Source: Zygnema cylindricum (lineage: Eukaryota; Streptophyta; Zygnematophyceae; Zygnematales; Zygnemataceae). Taken from it: a stretch of DNA of 12,463 nt. Of this stretch, positions 1 to 8,986 are shown piece after piece. Each line of letters opens with the position of its first letter. The first letter of the stretch is position 1. Position numbers and translations under genes: made by a program. The notes under the pieces are model-generated. The model ran no database searches and was not told the DNA's origin. It saw only the letters and a list, made by a program, of their open reading frames with translations. The stretch spans positions 1 to 12,463 of the forward strand of contig JBBHKE010002355.1 in assembly GCA_037447655.1 (NCBI GenBank), given 5' to 3'.

Positions 1-341
1 TCAAATTTGTGCTAGAAACATGGTTTAGGGTTTTTTTTAACAATTTTTGTGAGCGTTAACAATGTAAATAGTTTCTTACCACTATTGTTGTTAGCGAAAA
101 CACAAACTTGAGTTACAAACATGGTTATGAGTTTATTTTCCCTCTTTTTGTGGCAACGAACAATAAACGAAGTTTATTACAAATATATTTGTTAGCACAA
201 ACTCAAATCTGTGTTAGAAACATGGTTTAGGGTTTTATTTAACTATTTTTGTGAGAGTTAACAATGTAAAGAGTTTCTTACCACTATTGTTGTTAGCGAA
301 AACACAAACTTGAGTTACAAACATGGTTGTGAGTTTATTTT

Positions 342-527
342 CCCTCTTTTTGAGGCAACGAACAATAAACAATGTTTATTACAAATATATTTGTTAGCAC
401 AAACTCATTTTTGTGTTAGAAACATGGATAAGGGCTTTATTAAACTATTTTTGTGAGCGTTAACAATGTAAAGAGTTTCTTACCACTATTGTTGTTAGCG
501 AAAACACAAACTTGAGTTACAAACATG
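342..527. repeat. Duplicated block, copy 1 (partner 3434-3619)
   Basis: These 186 bp match 3434-3619, 3,092 bp away, with no difference that I can see, including rare variants absent from most units: ACTCATTTTTGTG and ATGGATAAGGGC. Sharing of rare variants shows common descent of the two blocks and not merely membership of the family. The insert lies between them. Confidence 0.75.
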
Positions 528-933
528 GTTCTGAGTTTATTTTCCCTCTTTTTGAGGCAACGAACAATAAACGATGTTTATTACAAATATATTTGTTAGC
601 ACAAACTCAAATTTGTGTTAGAAACATGGTTTAGGGTTTTATTTAACTATTTTTGTGAGCGTTAACAATGTAAAGAGTTTCTTACCACTATTGTTGTTAG
701 CGAAAACACAAACTTGAGTTACAAACATGGTTGTGAGTTTATTTTCCCTCTTTTTGAGGCGACGAACAATAAACGATGTTTATTACAAATATATTTGTTA
801 GCACAAACTCAAATTTGTGTTAGAAACATTGGTTTAGGGTTTTATTTAACTATTTTTGTGAGCGTTAACAATGTAAAGAGTTTCTTACCACTATTGTTGT
901 TAGCGAAAACACAAACTTGAGTTACAAACATTG

Positions 934-1232
934 TTCTGAGTTTATTTTCCCTCTTTTTATGGCAAAGAACAATAAACGATGTTTATTACAAATATATTAG
1001 GTAGCACAAACTCAAGTTTGTGTTAGAAACATGGTTTAGGGTTTTATTTAACTAATTTTGTGAGCGTTAACAATGTAAAGGGATTCTTACCACTATTGTT
1101 GTTAGCGCAAATACAAACTTGAGTCACAAACATGGTTTGGAGTTTGTTTTATATTTTTTTGTGTCCGTGAACAATAAACGATGTTTATTACAAATATATT
1201 TGTTAGCACAAACTCAAATTTGTGTTATAAAC
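934..1232. repeat. Duplicated block, copy 1 (partner 6302-6600)
   Basis: About 300 bp (1.5 units) sharing a chain of rare variants with 6302-6600, 5,368 bp away: TTTTTATGGCAAAG, ATATTAGGTAGC, AACTAATTTTG, AAAGGGATTC, CAAATACAAAC, TTTTATATTTTTTTGTGTCCG and GTTATAAACATAG. Only a few single-base differences separate the copies. Confidence 0.8.
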
Positions 1233-2153
1233 ATAGTTTAGGAATTTTTTTAACTATTTTTGTGAGCGTTAACAATGTAAAGAGTTTCTTACCACTATTG
1301 TTGTTAGCGAAAACACAACCTTGAGTTACAAACATGGTTGTGAGTTTATTTTCCCTCTTTTTGAGGCGACGAACAATAAACGATATTTATTACAAATATA
1401 TTTGTTAGCACAAACTCAAATTTGTGTTAGAAATATGGTTTAGGGTTTTATTTAACTATTTTTGTGAGCGTTAACAATGTAAAGAGTTTCTTACCACTAT
1501 TGTTGTTAGCGAAAACACAAACTTGAGTTACAAACATGGTTTGGAGTTTGTTATACATCTTTTTGTGACCGCGAACAATAAACGATGTTTATTACAAATA
1601 TATTTGTTAGCGCAAACTCAAATTTGTGTTAGAAACATGGTTTAGGGTTTTATTTAACTATTTTTGTGAGCGTTAACAATGTAAAGAGTTTCTTACCACT
1701 ATTGTTGTTTGCGAAAACACAAACTTGAGTTACAAACATGGTTATGAGTTTATTTTCCCTCTTTTTGTGGCAACGAACAATAAACGAAGTTTATTACAAA
1801 TATATTTGTTAGCACAAACTCAAATCTGTGTTAGAAACATGGTTTAGGGCTTTATTAAACTATTTTTGTGAGCGTTAACAATGTAAAGAGTTTCTTACCA
1901 CTATTGTTGTTAGCGAAAACACAAACTTGAGTTACAAACATGTTTCTGAGTTTATTTTCCCTCTTTTTGAGGCGACGAACAATAAAAGATGTTTATTACA
2001 AATATATTTGTTATCACAAACTCAAATCTGTGTTAGAAACATGGTTTAGGGTTTTATTTAACAATTTTTGTGAGCGTTAACAATGTAAAGAGTTTCTTAC
2101 CACCATTGTTGTTAGGGAAAACACAAACTTGAGTTACAAACATGGTTGTGAGT

Positions 2154-2252
2154 TTATTTTCCCTCCTTTTGTGGCAACGAACAATAAACTATGTTTATTA
2201 CAAATGTATTTGTTATCACAAACTCAAATCTGTGTTAGAAACATGGTTTAGG
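2154..2252. repeat. Duplicated block, copy 1 (partner 5702-5800)
   Basis: These 99 bp read identically to 5702-5800, 3,548 bp away, including the rare variants CCCTCCTTTTGTGG, AAACTATG, AAATGTATTTG and TTATCACAAAC. Confidence 0.75.
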
Positions 2253-2694
2253 GTTTTATTTAACAATTTTTGTGAGCGTTAACAATGTAAAGAGTTTCTT
2301 ACCACCATTGTTGTTAGCGAAAACACAAACTTGAGTTACAAACATGTTTCTGAGTTTATTTTCCCTCTTTTTGAGGCGACAACAAAAGATGTTTATTACA
2401 AATATATTTGTTAGCACAAACTCAAATTTGTGTTAGAAATATGGTTTACGGTTTTTTTTAACAAAATGTTTTGTCCTATGTGTATTAATTATTAGAGTAG
2501 ATCTATTCATTCTGACATATCACGAAGTATTCGGGTATACTCAAATTAATAGAGGTAGTTGATAGATTACGTACGGCTGGTATGTCTCCGTACAGTCAGT
2601 AGTGAGCTCTAGTGTATATTTGTAGGACTTAGTCATTTTTGCACTTACGAACTTTTTGTACCAAAATCTGTTTTTGGTCATTTCTGGTAATTTC

Positions 2695-2715
2695 ATCTGA
2701 GGATTGCTCTCAGAT
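2695..2715. repeat. Short inverted repeat (7-bp arms) in the insert
   Basis: ATCTGAG at 2695-2701 and its reverse complement CTCAGAT at 2709-2715 flank a 7-base loop (GATTGCT). It could form a small hairpin in RNA. No T-run follows directly and there is no gene upstream, so a terminator role is not supported. Confidence 0.5.
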
Positions 2716-2730
2716 CTATTGACAGAATTG

Positions 2731-2789
2731 TCTGAAAATTTTCATGTTTGTTCCTCCTTGTATTGGAAATATTGTGGCAAATTTTCAGA
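2731..2789. repeat. 11-bp inverted repeat in the insert
   Basis: TCTGAAAATTT at 2731-2741 is the reverse complement of AAATTTTCAGA at 2779-2789, with 37 bases between the arms. An 11-base exact match at this distance is unlikely by chance even in AT-rich DNA, but the function is unknown. It may be a remnant of a structured non-coding part of a mobile element. Confidence 0.5.
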
Positions 2790-3433
2790 CCTAGTGTGCG
2801 TCTGGTTTGCTTGGGGATTTATTGTGAAGTTGGTCAGATTTATCAAAGTTATGGCAGGCTTTATTACAAATATATTTGTTAACACAAACTCAAATCTGTG
2901 TTAGAAACATGGTTTAGGGTTTTTTTTAACTATTTTTGTGAGCGTTAACAATATAAAGAGTTTTTTACCACTATTGTTGTTAGCGAAAACACAAACTTGA
3001 GTTACAAACATGGTTAAGAGTTTATTTTCCCTCTTTTTGTGGCAACGAACAATAAACGATGTTTATTACAAATATATTTGTTATCACAAACTCAAATCTG
3101 TGTTAGAAACATGGTTTAGGGTTTTTTTTTAACAATTTTTGTGAGCGTTAACAATGTAAAGAGTTTCTTACCACCATTGTTGTTAGCGAAAACACAAACT
3201 TGAGTTACAAACATGGTTATGAGTTTATTTTCCCTCTTTTTGAGGCTACGAACAATAAACGATGTTTATTACAAATATATTTGTTAGCACAAACTCAAAT
3301 TTGTGTTAGAAACATGGTTTAGGGTTTTATTTAACTATTTTTGTGAGCGTTAACAATGTAAAGAGTTTCTTACCACTATTGTTGTTAGCGAAAACACAAA
3401 CTTGAGTTACAAACATGGTTGTGAGTTAATTTT

Positions 3434-3619
3434 CCCTCTTTTTGAGGCAACGAACAATAAACAATGTTTATTACAAATATATTTGTTAGCACAAACTCAT
3501 TTTTGTGTTAGAAACATGGATAAGGGCTTTATTAAACTATTTTTGTGAGCGTTAACAATGTAAAGAGTTTCTTACCACTATTGTTGTTAGCGAAAACACA
3601 AACTTGAGTTACAAACATG
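3434..3619. repeat. Duplicated block, copy 2 (partner 342-527)
   Basis: Second copy of the block with ACTCATTTTTGTG and ATGGATAAGGGC. The match ends where copy 1 reads ACATGGTTC and this copy reads ACATGTTTC. Upstream, a T/A change at AGTTAATTTTCC breaks the match. Confidence 0.75.
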
Positions 3620-5288
3620 TTTCTGAGTTTATTTTCCCTCTTTTTGAGGCGACGAACAATAAAAAATGTTTATTACAAATATATTTGTTAACACAAACTC
3701 AAATTTGTGTTAGAAACATAGTTTAGGAATTTTTTTAACTATTTTTGTGAGCGTTAACAATGTAAAGAGTTTCTTACCACTATTGTTGTTAGCGAAAACA
3801 TAAACTTGAGTTACAAACATGGTTCTAAGTTTATTTTCCCTCTTTTTGAGGCAACAACATCAAATGATGTTTATTACAAATATATTTGTTAGCACAAACT
3901 CAAATCTGTGTAAGAAACATGGTTTAGGGTTTTTTTTAACTATTTTTGTGAGGGTTAACAATGTAAAGAGTTTTTTCCCACTATTGTTGTTAGCGAAAAC
4001 ACAAACTTGAGTTACAAACATGGTTGTGAGTTTATTTTCCCTCTTTGTGAGGCGACGAACAATAAAGGATGTTTATTACAAATATATTTGTTAGCACTAA
4101 CTCAAATTTGTGTTCGAAACATTGGCTAAGGGTTTTTTTAACTATTTTTGTGAGGGTTAACAATGTAAAGAGTTTTTTCCCACTATTGTTGTTAGCAAAA
4201 ACACAAACTTGAGTTACAAACATGGTTGTGAGTTTATTTTCCCTCTTTTTGAGGCGACGAACAATAAACGATGTTTATTACAAATATATTTGTTAGCACA
4301 AACTCAAATTTGTGTTAGAAACATGGTGTAGGGTTTTATTTAACTGTTTTTGTAAGCGTTTACAATGTAAAGGGATTTTTACCACTATTATTGTTAGCGC
4401 AAACACAAACTTGAGTTACAAACATGGTTTGGAGTTTGTTATATATCTTCTTGTGACCGCCAACAATAAACGATGTTTATTACAAATATATTTGTTAGCA
4501 CAAAACTCAAATTTGTGTTAGAAACATGGTTTAGGGTTTTTTTTTAACAATTTTTGTGAGCGTTAACAATGTAAATAGTTTCTTACCACTATTGTTGTTA
4601 GCGAAAACACAAACTTGAGTTACAAACATGGTTATGAGTTTATTTTCCCTCTTTTTGAGGCAACGAACATCAAATGATGTTTATTACAAATATATTTGTT
4701 AGCACAAACTCAAATCTGTATAAGAAACATGGTTTAGGGTTTTCTTTAACTATTTTTGTGAGCGTTAACAATATAAAGAGTTTCTTACCACTATTGTTGT
4801 TAGCGAAAACACAAACTTGAGTTAGAAACATGGTTATGAGTTTATTTTCCCTCTTTTTGAGGCGACGAACAATAAACGATGTTTATTACAAATATATTTG
4901 TTAGCACAAACTCAATTTTGTGTTCGAAACATGGTTTAGGGCTTTATTAAACAATTTTTGTGAGCGTAAACAATGTAAAGAGTTTCTTACCACTATTGTT
5001 GTTAGCGCAAACACAAACTTGAGTTACAAACATGGTTATGAGTTTAATTTCCTTCTTTTTATGGCAACCAACAATTAACGATGTTTATTACAAATATATT
5101 TGTTAGCACAAACTCAAGTTTGTGTTAGAAACATGGTTTAGGGTTTTATTTAACTATTTTTGTGAGCGTTAACAATGTTAAGAGTTTTTTCCCACTATTG
5201 TTGTTAGCGAAAACACAAACTTGAGTTACAAACATGGTTCTGAGTTTATTTTCCCTCTTTTTGAGGCGACGAACAATAAACGATGTTT

Positions 5289-5392
5289 ATTACAAATATA
5301 TTTGTTAGCACAAACTCAAATTTGTGTTAGAAACATGGTTATTACAAATGTATTTGTTAGCACAAACTCAAATTTGTGTTTGAAACATGGTG
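5289..5392. repeat. 52-bp internal tandem duplication making a 254-bp unit
   Basis: Positions 5289-5340 (ATTACAAATATATTTG... to CATGGTT) are followed directly by a second, slightly changed copy at 5341-5392 (ATTACAAATGTATTTG...). The unit landmark interval here is 254 bp, which is 202 plus 52. The join falls at CATGGTT|ATTAC, where short TT/ATT similarity may have helped slippage or unequal exchange. Confidence 0.9.
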
Positions 5393-5701
5393 TAGGGTTT
5401 TATTTAACTATTTTTGTGAGCGTTAACAATGTAAAGAGTTTCTTACCACTATTGTTGTTAGCGACATCACAAACTTGAGTTATAAACATGTTTGTGAGGT
5501 TATTTTCCCTCTTTTTGAGGCGACGAACAATAAACGATGTTTATGTCAAATATATTTGTTAGCACAAACTCATATTTGTGCTCGAAACATGGTTTAGGGT
5601 TTTTTTTAACTATTTTTGTGAGCGTTAACAATGTAAAGAGTTTCTTACCACTATTGTTGTTAGCGAAAACACAAACTTGAGTTACAAACATGGTTATGAT
5701 T

Positions 5702-5800
5702 TTATTTTCCCTCCTTTTGTGGCAACGAACAATAAACTATGTTTATTACAAATGTATTTGTTATCACAAACTCAAATCTGTGTTAGAAACATGGTTTAGG
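5702..5800. repeat. Duplicated block, copy 2 (partner 2154-2252)
   Basis: Identical by eye to 2154-2252 over 99 bp. It diverges after TTTAGG (C here, G in copy 1) and before the TTATTTTCC tract. Confidence 0.75.
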
Positions 5801-6301
5801 CTTTTTTTTAACAATTTTTGTGAGCGTTAACAATGTAAAGAGTTTCTTACAACTATTGTTGTTAGCGAAAACACAAACTTGAGTTACAAACATGGTTGTG
5901 AAATTATTTTCCCTCTTTTTCAGGCGATGAACAATAAAGGATGTTTATTACAAATATATTTGTTAGCACAAACTCAAATTTGTGTTCGAAACATTGGCTT
6001 AGGGCTTTTTTTAACTATTTTTGTGAGGGTTAACAATGTAAAGAGTTTTTTCCCACTATTGTTGTTAGCGAAAACACAAACTTGAGTTACAAACATGGTT
6101 TTGAGTTTATTTTCCCTCTTTTTGAGGCGACAAACAATAAACGATGTTTATTACAAATATATTTGTTAGCACAAACTCAATTTTGTGTTAGAAACATAGT
6201 TTAGGGCTTTATTAAACAGTTTTTGTGAGCGTTAACAATGTAAAGAGTTTCTTACCACTATTGTTGTTAGCGCAAGCACTCCCTTGAGTTACAAACATGG
6301 T

Positions 6302-6600
6302 TCTGAGTTTTATTTTCCCTCTTTTTATGGCAAAGAACAATAAACGATGTTTATTACAAATATATTAGGTAGCACAAACTCAAGTTTGTGTTAGAAACAT
6401 GGTTTAGGGTTTTATTTAACTAATTTTGTGAGCGTTAACAATGTAAAGGGATTCTTACCACTATTGTTGTTAGTGCAAATACAAACTTGAGTTACAAACA
6501 TGGTTTGGAGTTTGTTTTATATTTTTTTGTGTCCGCGAACAATAAACAATGTTTATTACAAATATATTTGTTAGCACAAACTCAAATTTGTGTTATAAAC
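6302..6600. repeat. Duplicated block, copy 2 (partner 934-1232)
   Basis: Carries the same chain of rare variants as 934-1232. Differences include one extra T in the AGTTTTATTTTCC tract and C-to-T or G-to-A changes (TAGTG for TAGCG, AAACAATG for AAACGATG). The match fails on both sides: upstream this copy has CGCAAGCACTCCC, where copy 1 has CGAAAACAC. Confidence 0.8.
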
Positions 6601-7345
6601 ATAGTTTAGGGTTTTTTTTTAACTATTTTTGTGAGCGTTAACAATGTAAAGAGTTTCTTACCACTATTGTTGTTAGCGAAAACACAAACTTGAGTTACAA
6701 ACATGGTTGTGAGTTTATTTTCCCTCTTTTTGAGGCGAAGAACAATAAAAGATGTTTATTACAAATATATTTCTTAGCACAAACTCAAATTTGTGTTAGA
6801 AAGATTGTTTAGGAATTTTTTTAACTATTTTTGTGAGCGTTAACAATATAAAGAGTTTCTTACCACTATTGCTGTTAGCGCAAGCACTTACTTGAGTTAC
6901 AAACATGGTTCTGAGTTTATTTTCCCTCTTTTTATGGGAAAGAACAATAAACGATGTTTATTACAAATATATTTGTTAGCAAAAAATCAAGTTTGTGTTA
7001 GAAACATGGTGTGGGGTTTTATTTAACTATTTTTGTGAGCGTTAACTATGTAAAGGGATTCTTACCACTATTGTTGCTAGCGAAAACACAAACTTGAGTT
7101 ACAAACATGGTTATGAGTTTATTTTCTATCTTTTTGTGACAACGAACAATAGATGATGTTTATTACAAATATATTTGTTAGCACAAACTCAAATTTGTGT
7201 TAGAAACATGGGTTAGGGTTTTATTTAACTATTTTTGTGAGCGTTAACAATGTAAAGGGATTCTTACCACTATTGTTGTTTGCACAAACACAAACTTGAG
7301 TTACAAACATGGTTTGGGGTTTTTTTTATATTTTTTTGTGACCGT

Positions 7346-7949
7346 GAACAATAAACGATGTTAATTACAAATATATTTGTTAGCACAAACTCAAATTTGT
7401 GTTAGAAACATAGTTTAGGGTTTTATTTAACTATTTTTGTGAGCGTTAACAATGTAAAGAGTTTCTTACCTATTGTTGTTTGCGAAAACACAAACTTGAG
7501 TTACAAACATGGTTCTAAGTTTATTTTCCCTCTTTTTATGGGAAAGAACAATAAATAATGTTTATTACAAATATATTTGTTAGCACAAACTCAAGTTTGT
7601 GTTAGAAACATGGTGTAGGGTTTTATTTAACTATTTTTGTGAGTGTTAACAATGTAAAGAGTTTCTTACCACTATTGTTGTTAGCGAAAACACAAACTTG
7701 AGTTACAAACATGGTTCTAAGTTTATTTTCCCTCTTTTTGAGGCAACAAACATTAAACGATGTTTATTACAAATATTTTTGTTAGCACAAACTCAAATTT
7801 GTGTTAGTAACATGGTTTAGGGTTTTTTTTAACTATTTTTGTGAGTGTTAACAATGTAAAGAGTTTCTTACCACTATTGTTGTTAGCAAAAACTCAAACT
7901 TGAGTTACAAACATGGTTTTGAGTTTATTTTCCCTCTTTTTGAGGCAAC
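7346..7949. repeat. Recent trimer duplication, copy 1
   Basis: 604 bp directly adjacent to a near-identical copy (7950-8555). Shared rare features are TTACCTATTGTTGTTTGC (2-bp loss), TTCTAAGT, ATGGGAAAG, AAATAATG, GAGTGTTAAC, AACAAACATTAAACG, AAATATTTTTG and GTTAGTAACATGG. The left boundary is set by the unrelated A-half end before it (GTGACCGTG against GAGGCAACG in the copy). Confidence 0.85.
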
Positions 7950-8555
7950 GAACAATAAACGATGTTTAATTACAAATATATTTGTTAGCACAAACTCAAA
8001 TTTGTGTTAGAAACATAGTTTAGGGTTTTATTTAACTATTTTTGTGAGCGTTAACAATGTAAAGAGTTTCTTACCTATTGTTGTTTGCGAAAACACAAAC
8101 TTGAGTTACAAACATGGTTCTAAGTTTATTTTCCCTCTTTTTATGGGAAAGAACAATAAATAATGTTTATTACAAATATATTTGTTAGCACAAACTCAAG
8201 TTTGTGTTAGAAACATGGTGTAGGGTTTTATTTAACTATTTTTGTGAGTGTTAACAATGTAAAGAGTTTCTTACCACTATTGTTGTTAGCGAAAACACAA
8301 ACTAGAGTTACAAACATGGTTCTAAGTTTATTTTCCACCTTTTTTGAGGCAACAAACATTAAACGATGTTTATTACAAATATTTTTGTTAGCACAAACTC
8401 AAATTTGTGTTAGTAACATGGTTTAGGGTTTTTTTTAACTATTTTTGTGAGTGTTAACAATGTAAAGAGTTTCTTACCACTATTGTTGTTAGCAAAAACA
8501 CAAACTTGAGTTACAAACATGGTTTTGAGTTTATTTTCCCTCTTTTTGAGGCAAC
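7950..8555. repeat. Recent trimer duplication, copy 2
   Basis: 606 bp. Compared with copy 1, I count about five changes: one extra T at GTTTAATTAC, AACTAGAG for AACTTGAG, CCACCTTTTTTG for CCCTCTTTTTG (a substitution plus one T), and AAAACACAAAC for AAAACTCAAAC. After 8555 the sequence (AACATTAAAGG) no longer follows copy 1. Confidence 0.85.
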
Positions 8556-8852
8556 GAACATTAAAGGATGTTTATTACAAATATATTTGTTAGCACAAAC
8601 TCAAATTTGTGTTAGAAACATGGTTTAAGGTCTTTTTTAACTATTTTTGTCAGCGTTAACAATGTAAAGAGTTTCATACCACTATTGTTGTTAGCGCAAA
8701 CACAAACTTGAGTTACAAACATGGTTTGGAGTTTGTTTTACATCTTTTTGTGACTGCGAACAATAAACAATGTTTATTACAAATATATTTGTTAGCACAA
8801 ACTCAAATTTGTGTTAGAAACATGGTTTAGGGTATCTTTTAACAATTTTTGT

Positions 8853-8986
8853 GAGCGTTAACAATGTAAAGAGTTTTTTACCACTATTGTTGTTAGCGGA
8901 AACACAAACTTGAGTTACAAACATGGTTGTGAAATTATTTTCCCTCTTTTTCAGGCGATGAACAATAAAGGATGTTCTATTTTTGT
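8853..8986. repeat. Truncated 134-bp unit (68-bp deletion)
   Basis: The A half and the first 16 aligned bases of the B half are present. The sequence then jumps at 8976/8977 from AAAGGATGTT to CTATTTTTGTG, skipping 68 bp that include the palindrome and the telomere-like motif. The spacing to the next landmark is 134, which is 202 minus 68. The upstream part (GTTGTGAAATTATTTTCC...TTTCAGGCGATGAAC) matches an intact relative at 5895-5940, which shows what was lost. Confidence 0.9.

Larger units (their letters stand above)
1..2465. repeat. 202-bp satellite array, left block (about 12 units)
   Basis: Head-to-tail tandem repeat. The landmark GAGCGTTAAC (or a one-base variant) begins at 51, 253, 455, 657, 860, 1062, 1264, 1466, 1668, 1870, 2072 and 2274, so every step is 202 bp except one of 203, caused by an extra T near 830. 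All units have the same orientation and the window begins inside a unit. Units differ by scattered substitutions. The units starting at 1062 and 1466 carry the second A-half form (TTGGAGTTTG...GTGACCGCGAAC type). The last unit has a 4-bp loss near 2379-2382 and the array stops at about 2465, in the T-rich end of a B half. No gene or RNA signal is visible. This is non-coding satellite DNA; a structural or centromeric role is possible but not shown. Confidence 0.97.
2466..2859. other. Non-satellite insert, possible transposable-element fragment
   Basis: About 394 bp with no resemblance to the 202-bp unit and a visibly higher GC content. The satellite is left in a B half just after a TTTTTTTTAACAA-like stretch and rejoined at TTTATTAC, an earlier position of a B half, so the phase is broken: the unit landmarks on either side are 666 bp apart. 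All frames are short; the reading frame from 2704 runs straight into satellite and is not a gene. The insert contains two inverted repeats, annotated separately. A TG at 2467 and a CA at 2855-2856 could mimic LTR ends, but the adjacent bases (CAAAA against GGCTT) are not a target-site duplication. The TCTGAAAATTTT/CAAATTTTCAGAC style resembles non-coding parts of plant LTR retrotransposons, but that is an impression and not an identification. It could equally be ordinary genomic DNA captured at a rearrangement breakpoint. Confidence 0.8.
6227..8650. repeat. Three-unit higher-order repeat (about 605 bp, four periods)
   Basis: A marker variant, TTTTTATGG(C/G)AAAGAAC in the A half, recurs at 6327, 6934, 7538 and 8143, at steps of 607, 604 and 605 bp, which is three units each. 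Other variants keep the same period: CGCAAGCACT at 6271 and 6879, and TTACCTATTG near 7467 and 8072. Amplification in this stretch has therefore used trimers as the repeating block. The oldest two periods are more diverged than the last two. Confidence 0.8.

Noticed and set aside
714-920. Open reading frames of 60-85 codons on both strands (e.g. 714-920, 3819-4010, 4032-4223, 5221-5478, 5500-5691, 8244-8426)
   Set aside because: All are satellite read-through. The unit is 202 bp (remainder 1 on division by 3), so the frame rotates from unit to unit. The same segments appear in different frames, starts are arbitrary, and stops recur within about one unit. No domain or codon bias is visible.
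2695-2715. Rho-independent terminator
   Set aside because: Stem of only 7 bp, no adjacent T-run, no upstream gene, and a eukaryotic-looking context.
2467-2856. Complete solo LTR with TG...CA ends
   Set aside because: TG and CA can be found near the edges, but the flanking bases do not form a target-site duplication and no primer-binding or polypurine tract is visible. Left as an unidentified fragment.
2704-2904. 66-codon open frame crossing from the insert into the satellite
   Set aside because: It starts at a non-ATG codon, crosses the junction and ends in satellite. No recognisable domain.
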